From contig NZ_VFSH01000001.1 of the NCBI RefSeq assembly GCF_006385785.1, forward strand, positions 206,728 to 270,727: DNA of 64,000 bases, given 5' to 3'. Position numbers and translations under genes: made by a program. Within the stretch, counting starts at the first letter, position 1. Each line of letters starts with the position of its first letter. Below are positions 9,864 to 20,892 of the stretch, one piece after another. Source of the DNA: Streptococcus shenyangsis. GTDB taxonomy: Bacteria; Bacillota; Bacilli; Lactobacillales; Streptococcaceae. Under the pieces are notes generated by a model. It did no database searches. It was not told where the DNA came from and was given only the letters and a program-made list of their open reading frames with translations.

Positions 9864-10324
9864 GAAACAGTAGTGTTTACAAATATTGCCGTACTTCCTC
9901 CCTTTAATTTTCTACATGAAATAGACTATCAATTCAAAAAATAGTTAAGCAGATATATACACATGATTATCCACAAGTTGTTGATAACTTCTGTGAATTA
10001 CCCAATTTTTAGGAACCATTTCACTCTCAGTTGTCTATTATCTCTAAGGTTAATGAGCTATTCCCACTCTTATAAATCTGTGGAAAAGTCTGATAATCAC
10101 TTCATGTTCATACAAACTGTAATTTTTAAGAAACAAGGTCAAATCTTACACAAGCGCAAAAACCATCTCTCTGAATATTCATTATTACTGTATATCAGAA
10201 ATAGTTTGTATTCACAAATCTTTCTAGTTATTCCCTTATCATTCCAAATTAAGGAAAACAACATACAATAATTTTAGTTAAATGTATATCAATGTTCTTT
10301 GCTTTTCTTAACAAACGCAATGCA

Positions 10325-10352
10325 AAAAGAGCCTGTTGCCAAGCTCTTTAGT
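10325..10352 (-). terminator. Terminator of the SPFH gene
   Basis: The stem AAAGAGC / GCTCTTT has a 10-base loop and is followed on the minus strand by a short T-run. It lies directly after the stop at 10356. Confidence 0.7.
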
Positions 10353-10355
10353 CTA

Positions 10356-11255
10356 TTATTTCTTCTCAGCACGGAGGGCTGACAAGATTTGTGTACGGAT
10401 ATCATCTACCCCATTTGGCGTATTTGGTAGAAAAATGGTTTGATTTCCTTTAGAAGCAAAGGTATTCAAGGTATCCAAGTACTGGTTGGTCAAGAGGATG
10501 GACATGATTTGTTCTTCTGTCATGCCAACATTGGCTTCCTTGAGTTCTGTGATAGACTCTGCCAGTCCATCCACAATGGCTTTACGTTGTTGGGCAATCC
10601 CCACACCATGAAGGCGATCTTTTTCTGCTTCGGCTTCAGCTGCAGTGACGATTTTAATCTTGTCTGCTTCCGCCAATTCTTGCGCTGCGACCCGCTTACG
10701 TTGCGCCGCATTGATTTCATTCATGGATTGCTTGACTTCTGCATCTGGTTCAACCTTTGTAATCAAGGTTTTCACAATAATATAACCGTAAGTAGTCATT
10801 TCTTCTGCTACCTGATGTTGAACTTCAAGGGCAATCTCATCTTTTTTCTCAAACAATTCATCCAAGGTTAATTTGGGAACAGAAGAGCGAAGAGCATCTT
10901 CGATATAAGATTTAATCTGAGATTCAGGACGCATGAGTTTATAGTAAGCATCTGTCACGCTCTGCTCGTTGACACGGTACTGGGTCGCCACATTCATCAT
11001 AACGAACACATTGTCCTTGGTCTTAGTCTCAACCACAATATCACTTTGCAACAAGCGCAACTGAATCCGCGCTGCAATCGAGTCAATCCCAAAAGGCAAG
11101 CGAATGTGAATACCGCTATTGGCAACCTTTTGGTATTTCCCAAAGCGTTCAATAATCGCCACCGACTGCTGACGAACCACATAAACTGTACTCAGTGTGA
11201 CTATCACCAATAGGAGCACACAAACCACCACAAAAATCATCAAAAATGTTGCCAT
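10356..11255 (-). CDS. SPFH/Band 7 (stomatin-prohibitin) membrane protein
   Basis: This 299-residue protein has an N-terminal membrane anchor (residues about 1-25), then a Band 7 domain (YVVRQQSVAIIERFGKY start), a long helical AQELAEADK region rich in Ala/Glu, and a C-terminal multimerisation part. The start is set at 11255: a GGAGGT box sits 8 bp upstream, and that box overlaps the in-frame ATG at 11270, so the upstream ATG is unlikely. SPFH proteins form oligomeric membrane scaffolds and often work with proteases or in lipid microdomains. No NfeD-type partner is adjacent, so the specific role is unknown. Confidence 0.88.
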   Translation of the reverse strand: MATFLMIFVVVCVLLLVIVTLSTVYVVRQQSVAIIERFGKYQKVANSGIHIRLPFGIDSIAARIQLRLLQSDIVVETKTKDNVFVMMNVATQYRVNEQSVTDAYYKLMRPESQIKSYIEDALRSSVPKLTLDELFEKKDEIALEVQHQVAEEMTTYGYIIVKTLITKVEPDAEVKQSMNEINAAQRKRVAAQELAEADKIKIVTAAEAEAEKDRLHGVGIAQQRKAIVDGLAESITELKEANVGMTEEQIMSILLTNQYLDTLNTFASKGNQTIFLPNTPNGVDDIRTQILSALRAEKK

Positions 11256-11437
11256 TATCGTGACCTCCATTATTATTTTTTCCTGTATTATAGCACATTT
11301 AAAGAAGGTTGTGCAGTTTTTACTGCAATTTTTCCTGAAATGTCAATAATTAGAGGTGAAACTACATTTCAAGTTAGTAATCGCTTTTTTCATTACATTA
11401 ACTTCTATAGAATCTACATCAATAGTCAGGGAATAAC

Positions 11438-11466
11438 TTGCCTTAACTTTTCCTTCGTGCTATACT
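11438..11466 (+). promoter_or_regulatory. Promoter of the acid phosphatase gene
   Basis: TTGCCT and TATACT are separated by 17 bp, giving a start of transcription near 11473. This rules out the upstream in-frame GTG at 11468 and supports the start at 11498. Confidence 0.75.
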
Positions 11467-11497
11467 AGTGATTGAAATTAATAATGGGAGATATTTC

Positions 11498-12355
11498 ATG
11501 AAAACAGCAAAAACTACTGTTACAATCCTTTCTGCACTTGCTTCTGTCGTCTTATTGGCTAGTTGTGCAACAAAGTCCACAGAAACACAGACAAGCAATA
11601 ATAGCTCATCTGATAATCAAATTACAATGACATATGACCAACTACGGTCAAGAGAAAACACTATGTCAACCCTTTGGTACCAAAAATCAGCTGAAACTAA
11701 AGCTTTATACATACAGGGTTATAACGTTGCAACAAATCACCTAAAGGAATTGCTCAAAACAGAATCAGACAAACCTTACTCTATCGTTTTAGACTTGGAT
11801 GAAACTGTCCTAGATAATAGCCCTTATCAAGTACAAAATGTCAAAGACGGTACAGCATTCACACCCGAAAATTGGGATGTTTGGGTTCAAAAAGCTGCAG
11901 CAAAAGCCGTCCCTGGAGCCAAGGATTTTCTTCAGTTTGCTGATCAAAACGGTGTCCAAATCTACTATATTTCTGACCGCTCAGCTAATCAAGTGGATGC
12001 TACTATTAAAAATCTTGAAAGTGAAGGAATTCCTGTTCAAGGACGTGATCATCTCATGTTCTTAGAAAGTGGTGTAAAATCCAAAGAAGGTCGTCGCCAA
12101 AAAGTTCAAGAAAAAACAAATCTTATCTTATTGTTTGGTGATAACCTCGTAGACTTTGCAGATTTTTCTAAGACTTCTGAATCTGACCGTGATAAACAAC
12201 TTGAAGAATTGCAAAAAGAATTCGGTGAAAAATTCATCATCTTCCCAAATCCAATGTACGGATCATGGGAATCAGCTGTATACGGTGGTAACAAACTAGA
12301 TGCTAAAGGTCAAGTAGAAGAACGCCAAAAAGCCTTGCAAGGTTTTGATAAATAA
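11498..12355 (+). CDS. HAD-superfamily acid phosphatase lipoprotein, e(P4)/LppC type
   Basis: The 285-residue protein has a lipoprotein signal with lipobox LLASC (Cys23), then a Ser/Asn-rich linker and a HAD phosphatase domain. The signature DLDETVLDN at about 99-107 provides the nucleophile Asp99 and Asp101. Later motifs include YYISDRS (motif 2) and FGDNLVDF (acidic motif 4), as in the e(P4) 5'-nucleotidase family. It probably dephosphorylates nucleotides or cofactors outside the membrane. The ATG at 11498 has a GGGAG box 7 bp upstream and lies about 25 nt downstream of the predicted transcript start. The gene is monocistronic between its promoter and a large hairpin. Confidence 0.9.
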   Translation: MKTAKTTVTILSALASVVLLASCATKSTETQTSNNSSSDNQITMTYDQLRSRENTMSTLWYQKSAETKALYIQGYNVATNHLKELLKTESDKPYSIVLDLDETVLDNSPYQVQNVKDGTAFTPENWDVWVQKAAAKAVPGAKDFLQFADQNGVQIYYISDRSANQVDATIKNLESEGIPVQGRDHLMFLESGVKSKEGRRQKVQEKTNLILLFGDNLVDFADFSKTSESDRDKQLEELQKEFGEKFIIFPNPMYGSWESAVYGGNKLDAKGQVEERQKALQGFDK

Positions 12356-12403
12356 AACAAATAAGTTGATTCTACATAAAATTAGGTTAACTTACAATCT
12401 TCA

Positions 12404-12456
12404 AAAAGTGGATAGGAAGGAATTCTGATAATCAGAAAACTTTCCTATCTACTTTT
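12404..12456 (+). terminator. Large hairpin after the acid phosphatase gene
   Basis: A 15-bp stem (AAAAGTGGATAGGAA / TTCCTATCTACTTTT, one G-U pair) closes a loop with a small inner hairpin. The T-run is only four bases, so it may stabilise the 3' end as much as terminate. Confidence 0.6.
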
Positions 12457-12542
12457 ATGATTGATATAACATCTGATACTATACGTTTTTTGATTTTAAA
12501 GACTTTGTCGCCTAGACCCTGTATTTCAAGCATTAAGTGAGG

Positions 12543-12571
12543 TTGATGAGCTAAATTTATTGTGGTATACT
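12543..12571 (+). promoter_or_regulatory. Promoter of the Fst-like toxin RNA
   Basis: TTGATG and TATACT are 17 bp apart, predicting an RNA starting near 12578. The first bases form the perfect small hairpin ATCGG-TTA-CCGAT, as expected of the 5' stem-loop of Fst-type RNA I. Confidence 0.65.
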
Positions 12572-12624
12572 ATTTTTGTCATCGGTTACCGATTACGTTC
12601 CTTACGGTTCGTGAGAGCCTTATC

Positions 12625-12720
12625 ATAGAGCTCGTTCTTACTATTATAGCAGACGTCTTCGCAGGAATTATCTTGTATTTCGTTTGCAAATGGCTAGATG
12701 GTAAGAAGCAGACCGAGTGA
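12625..12720 (+). pseudogene. Fst/Ldr-type hydrophobic toxin reading frame with ATA in place of the start codon
   Basis: An open frame of 31 residues plus stop reads IELVLTIIADVFAGIILYF, then VCKWLDGKKQTE. The hydrophobic helix followed by a W-L-D and lysine-rich tail is the shape of streptococcal Fst-family membrane toxins, which usually begin MELVL. Here the first codon is ATA and no in-frame ATG, GTG or TTG lies between the predicted transcript start and this point. It may be an inactivated toxin or one started very weakly at ATA. The family assignment is by pattern, not by search. Confidence 0.5.
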
Positions 12721-12757
12721 CTAGCCTATCAACACCCGTTAAATCGCTAAGATACGT

Positions 12758-12820
12758 CAAAAAAGCCCTTAACTACTGGCATAGTTAGGGGCTTTGGTGT
12801 TCTAATGAACCTTGCCTATC
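12758..12820 (-). ncRNA. Candidate antisense antitoxin RNA (RNA II-like)
   Basis: A minus-strand promoter (12827-12855) and a minus-strand terminator (12763-12796 with its T-run toward 12758) delimit an RNA of about 60 nt that converges on the toxin transcript and shares its terminator stem. The Fst (par) system of Enterococcus has the same layout. A short repeat, GCCTATCGAG (12814-12823) versus GCCTTATCATAGAG (12617-12630), would let the RNA pair at the toxin start region. Existence of the RNA is inferred. Confidence 0.5.
12763..12796. terminator. Shared hairpin between convergent toxin and antisense RNAs
   Basis: A 14-bp stem (AAAGCCCTTAACTA / TAGTTAGGGGCTTT, one G-U pair) has a 6-base loop. 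The T-run (TTTTTT) is on the minus strand, so it is a strong terminator for the antisense RNA and a weaker one for the plus-strand RNA. Confidence 0.75.
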
Positions 12821-12826
12821 GAGTTT

Positions 12827-12855
12827 ATTCTAACATACAGGTCCAGATATTTCAA
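12827..12855 (-). promoter_or_regulatory. Promoter of the antisense RNA
   Basis: On the minus strand TTGAAA and TAGAAT are exactly 17 bp apart, with a predicted start near 12820. No other minus-strand gene is there to use it. Confidence 0.65.
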
Positions 12856-12918
12856 GAGCTTTATTTATTTTTTACAGTTCTGGAAAGGTCTATAATGAAG
12901 TTAGCCATCTAATATCTA

Positions 12919-12951
12919 AAAACCGACTAGCTCCTATGAACTAGTCGGTTT
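12919..12951 (-). terminator. Terminator of the adc operon
   Basis: The perfect stem AAACCGACTAG / CTAGTCGGTTT has a 10-base loop and a T-run on the minus strand, immediately after the adcA stop. Confidence 0.85.
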
Positions 12952-12955
12952 CTCA

Positions 12956-14461
12956 TCAATGCGCCAACATTTCTTGGGCGATTTCTTGGCCAGATAGGTT
13001 ATCTGGATAGTAGGTTGGCCAGTTATCCATTTCTTCAAAGAGGGCTTCTTGGCTTGTGCCTCCAAAGAAGATATGGAAATGTTCTGCCTTAACTGGGGCG
13101 ATATTGTGGTCACTAAACTGAACATACTTGAACTGTCCAGCATCAGCATCTGTCGCTTCAAAGAGGAAGCGCACACCACGATTGCCTTTCTTGTAAGTCA
13201 AGATTTTCTTTCCAACATACTTATAAGTATATTTCTTGATTTGTCCACCTTGAACAAATTCCATAGTATTATCAGTAATGTTAATCTTAGTGACATCTGT
13301 CTGATAGCCTTTTGTATAGTAGGCCTTGTACTCAGCCTGAGTCATCTTGCCAGTCAACTTAGCCTTGTAGTCAAAGACTTGATCAAACGTGCCATCTTCA
13401 AGGAAAGGATAAACTGATTGCCAGTTACCTGCATAGTCACTCAAGGTGCGATCCTTGACAGCTGTATCCTCAAAGTAACCATTTTGGACTGTTTTGGTAT
13501 CCTCTGCTTTTTCAGGCTCAATTGCTGGGCCTTCTTGGTCCGTTGTTTGTTTCAGAGCCTTGAGGTTTTTCTCCATAACGGAAATATAGTTTTCGCCAGC
13601 CTTGGTGTCCTCTTCTGTCAGACTTTCCAAAGGATTGAGGACATCTGTTTTGACACCTGCCTCTTTTGAAAGTGTGTTAGCAAGGGCCTGTGAGGCATTT
13701 TCCTCAAAGTAGATATAGGCAATTTTATTTTTCTTAACGTACTCTGTCAATTCTGCCAGACGAGCAGCTGATGGTTCTGCATCTGGAGAGATGCCTGAGA
13801 TTGCGACTTGTTTGAGTCCATAGTCTAAAGCGAGATAGTTAAAGGCTGCGTGTTGCGTTACAAAACTCTTTTGTTTGGCTTGAGACAAACCTTCTGCATA
13901 AGCCTTATCCAAGGCTTGCAATTTTTCGATATAAACAGCAGCATTCTTCTCAAAGGTCTCTTTTTTATCAGGATAAGCTGCTGACAAACTATCACGGATG
14001 TGTTCTACAAGTTTAATGGCACGAACTGGTGATAACCAAACATGGGGATCGTACTCATGGTGATGGCTTTCTTCTCCATGGTCATGGTCTCCCTCTTCTT
14101 CCTCTCCACCTGGCAAAAGCAACATATCGCCTGTAGCCTTGATGGTTTTGACCTTTTTCTTATCCAAAGTATCTAACAATTTAGGTACCCATGTTTCCAT
14201 GTTTTCATTTTCATAAACGAAGGTATCTGCGTCTTGGATTTTGGCAACTGCCTTGGCAGACGGTTCGTATTCATGGGGTTCTGTACCAGCACCGATTAGG
14301 AGTTCCACATTAGCCTTATCTCCTGCGACTTGCTTGGTAAATTCATAGACAGGATAAAAGGTTGTCACGATATTTAGTTTACCATCCACCTGCTTTTGAT
14401 TGGAACAAGCCACTAAAAACAAGGCACATAGACTGACTAGCAATAAGCTAATTTTTTTCAC
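12956..14461 (-). CDS. adcA: Zinc-binding lipoprotein AdcA of the AdcABC importer
   Basis: The 501-residue protein has a lipoprotein signal with lipobox LVAC (Cys19). The ZnuA-like cluster A-I domain has His63 (GTEPHEYEP), a His/Asp/Glu-rich loop at about 117-135 (GDHDHGEESHHH) and His140 (DPHVW). From about residue 320 a fused ZinT domain follows, ending near a HFHIFFGG motif. Two-domain AdcA is the usual streptococcal form: the first domain delivers zinc to the permease and the ZinT part helps capture it. It is the last gene of adcR-adcC-adcB-adcA, 9 bp after adcB, and should be repressed by zinc-loaded AdcR. Confidence 0.97.
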   Translation of the reverse strand: MKKISLLLVSLCALFLVACSNQKQVDGKLNIVTTFYPVYEFTKQVAGDKANVELLIGAGTEPHEYEPSAKAVAKIQDADTFVYENENMETWVPKLLDTLDKKKVKTIKATGDMLLLPGGEEEEGDHDHGEESHHHEYDPHVWLSPVRAIKLVEHIRDSLSAAYPDKKETFEKNAAVYIEKLQALDKAYAEGLSQAKQKSFVTQHAAFNYLALDYGLKQVAISGISPDAEPSAARLAELTEYVKKNKIAYIYFEENASQALANTLSKEAGVKTDVLNPLESLTEEDTKAGENYISVMEKNLKALKQTTDQEGPAIEPEKAEDTKTVQNGYFEDTAVKDRTLSDYAGNWQSVYPFLEDGTFDQVFDYKAKLTGKMTQAEYKAYYTKGYQTDVTKINITDNTMEFVQGGQIKKYTYKYVGKKILTYKKGNRGVRFLFEATDADAGQFKYVQFSDHNIAPVKAEHFHIFFGGTSQEALFEEMDNWPTYYPDNLSGQEIAQEMLAH

Positions 14462-14470
14462 GTTCGTCTC

Positions 14471-15277
14471 CTATTTGATAAAACGTCTTACTAAACTGAT
14501 TAGTATAAAGACAGTTACAAAAATAATGGTAATACTTGCACTTGCAGGTGTTTCTGCATAGTAGGAAATGTAAAGTCCTGCTACCATTCCCAAAAATCCA
14601 ATAGCACTGGCAAGCAGCATAACCGATTTAAAGTTTTTCCCCAGACGCAGGGCAATACTAGCTGGCAAGACCATGATAGTCGATACCAAAAGAGCTCCTG
14701 CAGCAGGAATCATAAGGGCAATGGCCACCCCTGTCACCATGTTAAAAAGAATAGACATGGTACGAACTGGCAGACCATCCACAAAGGCCGTATCCTCATC
14801 AAAAGTCAAGATATACATAGGACGAAGGAAGAGGAAGGTCAAAATCAAAACAACCGCCGCAATGACAAAGAGGGAAATGACCTGCTCCTCACTAATAGTC
14901 ACAATCGAACCAAAAAGATACTGGTCCAAACTCATAGAACTAGAGCTTTTACCCTTGCTCATGACAATCAGAGAAACAGCCAGACCCGTTGACATGAGGA
15001 TAGCTGTCCCAATTTCCATAAAGCTCTTGTAAACCGTACGGAGATACTCCAAAAAGACCGCCGCAATCAAGACAATAGCAATAGTTGAAATAGTCGGAGA
15101 AATCCCCAGAACCAACCCAAAGGCTACACCCGAAAGCGAGACGTGGCTGAGGGTATCACTCATCAAACTCTGACGACGCAAGATAAGGAAGGTTCCCAAT
15201 ACTGGCGAGAAAAGACTCATGGCAATAACCGCCAGAAAGGCGCGTTGCATAAAGTCATAAGATAATAAACTAAGCAT
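14471..15277 (-). CDS. adcB: Zinc ABC transporter permease AdcB
   Basis: The 268-residue ABC-3 family membrane protein has about eight hydrophobic segments and is the channel for zinc supplied by AdcA, powered by AdcC. The ATG at 15277 is chosen because GGAGG lies just upstream and the start overlaps the adcC stop by 8 bp; the in-frame codon at 15301 lies inside adcC and lacks such a site. The overlap suggests translational coupling. A conserved [17 protein letters not shown] stretch near the N-terminus is typical of manganese/zinc permeases. Confidence 0.95.
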   Translation of the reverse strand: MLSLLSYDFMQRAFLAVIAMSLFSPVLGTFLILRRQSLMSDTLSHVSLSGVAFGLVLGISPTISTIAIVLIAAVFLEYLRTVYKSFMEIGTAILMSTGLAVSLIVMSKGKSSSSMSLDQYLFGSIVTISEEQVISLFVIAAVVLILTFLFLRPMYILTFDEDTAFVDGLPVRTMSILFNMVTGVAIALMIPAAGALLVSTIMVLPASIALRLGKNFKSVMLLASAIGFLGMVAGLYISYYAETPASASITIIFVTVFILISLVRRFIK

Positions 15278-15974
15278 GACCCACCTCCTGGTCATTCTCA
15301 TGAACGTTGAAACAACGCCATGGCGAGTCTTGGTTACGGACTAGATGAATATTGCGGTCCGCATAGTCCTTAACTTCTTCAGGGTCATGAGTAATCATCA
15401 AAACAGCCTTGCCATGATGATGGGCGCTGTGGTGCATGAGTTCGTAAAATTCGTTTTTACTTCCTGCATCCATCCCCGTTGTCGGCTCATCTAGGATAAA
15501 CACATCTGGATCAGAAGCAAACATACGCGCAATCACCGCTCGCTGCTTTTGTCCCCCTGAGAGAGAGCCCAAGCGTTTGTCTCGGTGTTCCCACATGCCA
15601 ACTGAGTCCAGACTAGCCTTGATATGCTCCTCATCATGAGCATTCAAGCGACGGAACCAGCCCTTTCGCGGATAGCGACCCGACTTGACAAATTCGTAAA
15701 CCGTACTTGGAAAACCAGCATTAAAACTGGCAATCTGTTGGGGAAGATAGGCTATTCTCAATTTCTTACCTTGTGTATTTGTCTTTGAAATAGTCACCTT
15801 GCCAATGCGTGGTTGGAGGATACCAAGACTAGCCTTGATCAGTGTCGTCTTAGCTGCCCCATTCTCCCCTGTCAAGGTAACAAATTCCCCACTATCAACA
15901 CTATAATTGATATGTTCAAGAACGGGCTCCTTATCATAATGGAAAGATAAATCCTCTACCGTAATATATCTCAT
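15270..15974 (-). CDS. adcC: Zinc ABC transporter ATPase AdcC
   Basis: The 234-residue ATPase has Walker [10 protein letters not shown] (about 37-45), signature LSGGQKQR, Walker [12 protein letters not shown] and the switch His in MITHD. The Walker A has Ala where most ABC proteins have the third Gly (GxxGxGK). It is in a conserved position of the zinc operon and otherwise intact, so it is taken as functional. Its ATG overlaps the adcR stop (TAATG), so adcR and adcC are coupled. Confidence 0.96.
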   Translation of the reverse strand: MRYITVEDLSFHYDKEPVLEHINYSVDSGEFVTLTGENGAAKTTLIKASLGILQPRIGKVTISKTNTQGKKLRIAYLPQQIASFNAGFPSTVYEFVKSGRYPRKGWFRRLNAHDEEHIKASLDSVGMWEHRDKRLGSLSGGQKQRAVIARMFASDPDVFILDEPTTGMDAGSKNEFYELMHHSAHHHGKAVLMITHDPEEVKDYADRNIHLVRNQDSPWRCFNVHENDQEVGHA

Positions 15975-16414
15975 TATTTGATTTCTCCTACTAAAGCAGT
16001 CAAAAACCGCTGAATCACTTTTTGTTCATTTGGAGTAAACTGAGTCGCCACTTGTTCATAGGTTAAAAGTGTATGCTCATGGTGATGGTGGTGCTCCTCA
16101 GCAATTGGACGAGCCAAATCAGTCAACTGATAAAAAATCACACGCGCATCCTTCGGATCTTTAGATGTTTCCAACATCCCTTCCTTGACCAAAGACTTAA
16201 TGGCCTTGGTAACTGCCGCCTGACTGACATTGAGACGACGAGCCAAATCTGAATTTGTTAAAGATTCCTCCGATAAGAGCATGAGGATATGCTCCTGGGT
16301 ATTGGTCAGAGCTACCTCGCTAGTACAATGACCTATTAGGATTTCATGTTGGTTTTCCGCCTGTAAAATCACCTCATTCAAAAAGCCATCGATATCCTTC
16401 GCTAGCTGTCTCAT
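15974..16414 (-). CDS. adcR: Zinc-responsive MarR-family repressor AdcR
   Basis: The 146-residue winged-helix regulator has helix-turn-helix [20 protein letters not shown] (about 54-73), wing residues DPKDARVIF, and a metal-binding EEHHHHHEH segment at about 107-115. With zinc bound, AdcR represses zinc-uptake genes in streptococci. It is first in its own operon, and an AdcR-box-like palindrome overlaps its promoter, so autorepression is expected. Confidence 0.96.
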   Translation of the reverse strand: MRQLAKDIDGFLNEVILQAENQHEILIGHCTSEVALTNTQEHILMLLSEESLTNSDLARRLNVSQAAVTKAIKSLVKEGMLETSKDPKDARVIFYQLTDLARPIAEEHHHHHEHTLLTYEQVATQFTPNEQKVIQRFLTALVGEIK

Positions 16415-16478
16415 ATCTGACTCCTTTCCTTTTGGACTTCTCTTTTTTAAGAGAAAAATACTATTCTTTGGAATTTTA

Positions 16479-16490
16479 TTTACCAGTTAA
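16479..16490. promoter_or_regulatory. AdcR operator
   Basis: On the minus strand it reads TTAACTGGTAAA, one mismatch from the TTAACYRGTTAA consensus. It starts at the last base of the -10 box, where bound repressor would block RNA polymerase. Confidence 0.85.
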
Positions 16491-16517
16491 TTATATCACA
16501 AGCAAAAAAAGAGTCAA
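16490..16517 (-). promoter_or_regulatory. adcRCBA promoter
   Basis: TTGACT and TATAAT are 16 bp apart on the minus strand. The leader to adcR is about 70 nt. Confidence 0.8.
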
Positions 16518-16566
16518 GAAAAAACGTGAAAATAGGCTTCATTCTTGAACTCTTCTACATTATTAT

Positions 16567-18070
<1,504 letters not shown>

Positions 18071-18080
18071 TTATTTCCTT

Positions 18081-19325
18081 TTATTTTTTAAACCATAAAT
18101 CATTCAAAAATCCAGAAAAGATTAAGAATGATAGCATGACGACATGGAAGGTGACAACCATGCCAAGCAACTGAATCCAGCGATTCTCAGGTAGAGTAGC
18201 ATTCCCTGCTTTTTTCCGCTCCTTATTGAGCGTTTTTTTCTTGCGAATCCAAGCGTCATTGATAACCAGTCCAATCCCATGAAAGAGGCCATAGGCGATA
18301 TAGTACCAGGTCACTCCATGCCAAAATCCCATAATCAGCATATTTACAATGTAGGCCACACTTGAGGTTACATTACGATTTTTAAAGACCTTCTTTCTGG
18401 TCAATACCATGACCATCCGCATAAACACAAAGTCACGGAACCAGAAAGAAAGACTCATGTGCCAACGATTCCAAAACTCCTTTAAATCCCTTGATAAAAA
18501 GGGCTTGTTAAAGTTAATGGGACTACGGATTCCCATTAAGTTTGAGATGGCTAAGGCAAACATAGAGTAACCTGCAAAGTCAAAGAAGAGCTCCAGACCA
18601 AAGGTATACATAACCGCTAAAGCATAGAGGTTAAAGAAACCACCTGATTGCAAGGCTAAATTCTTCAGAGGAGGCAACAAGGTCTCTCCTAAAACATGAG
18701 CTAGGATAAACTTATACAAAAAGCCCCACATGATATAGCGAACAGATTCATCCAGCATATCCATCAACTCATCCCGCTCAGGAATGGTCTGATAATTTTC
18801 ATTAAAACGCTTAAAGCGATCAATTGGACCACTTGAAAAAGTCGGCATGAAGAGTAGAAAGCGGAGGAATTCCCAGAGGGTAAAATCCTTAATCACTCCA
18901 TCTCTCAGCTCGATGATAATCCCAACCGAACGAAAAGTCAGGTAAGAAATTCCCAAGAACCCAAGCAAAGACTGTGTTCCATTGATAGCTGGTTGCACCT
19001 TGACAAAGATAATCGGAAGGAGGGACAGAAAACTAACTAGATAGAAGACCCACTTGCCATCCTTACTTTTTCGATAATGCTTGTAGAAAAGCAAGAGCAA
19101 TATCTCCCAGCAAAGGTAGATACCCAAGGCAGCCAATTGATTAGTCTTCCCACCTACCAACATGGTGACGATAAAGAAGAGGCTAACCAGCACTTCATAC
19201 CAGGCAAAGCGTTTCTTAAAAAAGAGGCCAATAAAGATAGGTAAGGTTGCAGCAATCACATAGACAAAATACTGAGGATTGCCGTATGGCTCTAAATGAG
19301 GAAGCTGTTGAAAGAACTCCATCAT
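18081..19325 (-). CDS. dltB: MBOAT-family D-alanyl transferase DltB
   Basis: The 414-residue polytopic membrane protein has the MBOAT signature, including the catalytic His in [11 protein letters not shown] (about 330-340) and [11 protein letters not shown]. It moves D-alanine from DltC across the membrane. Its first ATG overlaps the dltA stop codon. Confidence 0.96.
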   Translation of the reverse strand: MMEFFQQLPHLEPYGNPQYFVYVIAATLPIFIGLFFKKRFAWYEVLVSLFFIVTMLVGGKTNQLAALGIYLCWEILLLLFYKHYRKSKDGKWVFYLVSFLSLLPIIFVKVQPAINGTQSLLGFLGISYLTFRSVGIIIELRDGVIKDFTLWEFLRFLLFMPTFSSGPIDRFKRFNENYQTIPERDELMDMLDESVRYIMWGFLYKFILAHVLGETLLPPLKNLALQSGGFFNLYALAVMYTFGLELFFDFAGYSMFALAISNLMGIRSPINFNKPFLSRDLKEFWNRWHMSLSFWFRDFVFMRMVMVLTRKKVFKNRNVTSSVAYIVNMLIMGFWHGVTWYYIAYGLFHGIGLVINDAWIRKKKTLNKERKKAGNATLPENRWIQLLGMVVTFHVVMLSFLIFSGFLNDLWFKK

Positions 19326-20872
19326 CTCTCATTCACCTCGTTAATCAATCCTTTGATATCAATTTTTCCATTTGGAGTCAGTGGCAAACTATCTCGATAA
19401 AGGAATTTAGACGGCATCATGTAGGACATCATGATGTCTGTCAAGTCTTCCTTAATCGCCTTGGTAATATCGATATCACGTTCAAACTGCTCGCGGACAC
19501 CATCTTTTAAGATGACATAGGCTAGTAGATTTTGTACCTTGTGGTCTTTATTATAACGTGGAACAGCAACAGCAGACTCGATAAAGCGAGACTTATTAAG
19601 GTTTTGAGAGACATCTTCCAACTCAATGCGGTAACCGTTGAACTTGATCTGGAAGTCCATGCGTCCGCCGTAGAGAAGCAAGCCCTCATCTGTCATAGTT
19701 CCCACATCGCCTGTGTGATAGGCTGGCAGTCCTTCGAACTCAAAGAAGGCTTCCGCTGTTTTTTCAGGATTGTTCATATAGCCTTTTGACACAGCTGGTC
19801 CAGAAACAATGATTTCTCCCTGTTCCCCATTTGGTAGTTTATTACCTTCCTCATCAATGATAAATGTTGGAGAATCAGCCTTGGTATAGCCGATTGGGAG
19901 GCGTTTGAGAGTCGCTAACATCTCATCTGTCACGGCAACTGCTGACAGAGCCACTGTCGCTTCTGTTGGGCCGTAGGCATTGATAATACGAGCATGCGGG
20001 AAACGTTCGCGCAGTTTTTGAGCCGTTTTGACCGTCAATTCTTCGCCATCAAAGTAGAAATGCGTGATACCAGGCATTTTCTCGCTATTAAAGTCTTCTG
20101 ACAACATGGCCATATCTGCAAAAGAAGGGGTTGATGTCCAGATAGCGATTGGCAATGAAAAGATGGTCGCAAAGAGTTGCTTAAAGTTCTGAGTAATGGC
20201 TGAAGGAAGGGCAAAAAGCGTACCACCCAGTGCCAAGGTCGGCGCCCAGTACATGACAGACAGGTCAAATGAGTAAGGTGGCTGAGCCAGCATTTGTGGA
20301 CGACTTGGCGTCGCAAATTCCTTGTCCGTAATCATCCAATTGGTAAAGCTGAGGAGGTTATCATGTGAAATCTGCACTCCCTTAGGCTTACCAGTCGTAC
20401 CAGAAGTAAAGATGATGTAGTAATTATCATCACCCTTGACTGGATGCGTGATCTCATAGCTATTTCCTTGAGCAAAGGCTTCCTTAACCTGAGCTAGAGT
20501 CATCATTGGTGTAGAAACCTGCTCCAATGGGAAGTCTGAGATCGCAATAATCAAGCTTGGCTCTGCTACTTCTAAAATTGCCGAAACTCGCTCCAAGGCC
20601 GAATGGCTGTCAATGGGAATGTAGGCATGTCCTGACTTAGTCAGTGCTACAAAAGTTGCCAACATTTCATATTCTTGGCCTCCAAAAACGACTACAGGAG
20701 ACTTCTCTGGTAAATCCAGTTGATCGATGGCTGCAGCCAAACTATCCGAATCAGTCTTTAAATCTCCATAAGTGTGTTCCTGCCCCAAAACATTATAAAC
20801 AGGATAGCTAGGCTGTGTCTGAGCAAAATGCTCAATGGTTTCAATCATATCTACTATTGGTTTATTTGACAC
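19322..20872 (-). CDS. dltA: D-alanine--[D-alanyl-carrier protein] ligase DltA
   Basis: The 516-residue ANL-superfamily adenylating enzyme has the P-loop-like [13 protein letters not shown] (about 151-163), YGPTEATVA (about 301), YHTGD (about 385) and a C-terminal lysine in PNGKID. It activates D-alanine with ATP and loads DltC in the cytoplasm. It follows dltX by 20 bp with a GGAGAACC ribosome site. Confidence 0.97.
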   Translation of the reverse strand: MSNKPIVDMIETIEHFAQTQPSYPVYNVLGQEHTYGDLKTDSDSLAAAIDQLDLPEKSPVVVFGGQEYEMLATFVALTKSGHAYIPIDSHSALERVSAILEVAEPSLIIAISDFPLEQVSTPMMTLAQVKEAFAQGNSYEITHPVKGDDNYYIIFTSGTTGKPKGVQISHDNLLSFTNWMITDKEFATPSRPQMLAQPPYSFDLSVMYWAPTLALGGTLFALPSAITQNFKQLFATIFSLPIAIWTSTPSFADMAMLSEDFNSEKMPGITHFYFDGEELTVKTAQKLRERFPHARIINAYGPTEATVALSAVAVTDEMLATLKRLPIGYTKADSPTFIIDEEGNKLPNGEQGEIIVSGPAVSKGYMNNPEKTAEAFFEFEGLPAYHTGDVGTMTDEGLLLYGGRMDFQIKFNGYRIELEDVSQNLNKSRFIESAVAVPRYNKDHKVQNLLAYVILKDGVREQFERDIDITKAIKEDLTDIMMSYMMPSKFLYRDSLPLTPNGKIDIKGLINEVNER

Positions 20873-20892
20873 AATAGGGGTTCTCCTTCAAG

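Larger units (their letters stand above)
9327..10355. other. About 1 kb AT-rich intergenic region with DnaA-box cluster
   Basis: No convincing gene is present. Exact DnaA boxes (TTATCCACA) lie at 9640-9648 (plus), 9651-9659 (minus) and 9967-9975 (plus). One-mismatch boxes lie at 9470-9478 (CTATCCACA), 9979-9987 (minus, TTATCAACA) and 10079-10087 (minus, TTTTCCACA). The arrangement of inverted pairs resembles a streptococcal oriC, but dnaA and dnaN are not nearby. It may be an origin-derived remnant or an accessory DnaA-binding site; function is not established. Confidence 0.6.

Noticed and set aside
9470-10087. Calling this region the chromosomal oriC
   Set aside because: dnaA and dnaN are absent and gene order places this away from the expected origin; kept only as a DnaA-box cluster.
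9963-10271. A 102-codon plus-strand frame
   Set aside because: No ribosome site, no recognisable protein features, and it overlaps the DnaA boxes.
10440-10871. 143-codon plus-strand frame
   Set aside because: It is antisense to the well-supported SPFH gene and has no start signals.
12356-12542. Search for a gene between the acid phosphatase and the Fst-like locus
   Set aside because: Only the hairpin at 12404-12456 and AT-rich DNA were seen; no frame with a ribosome site.
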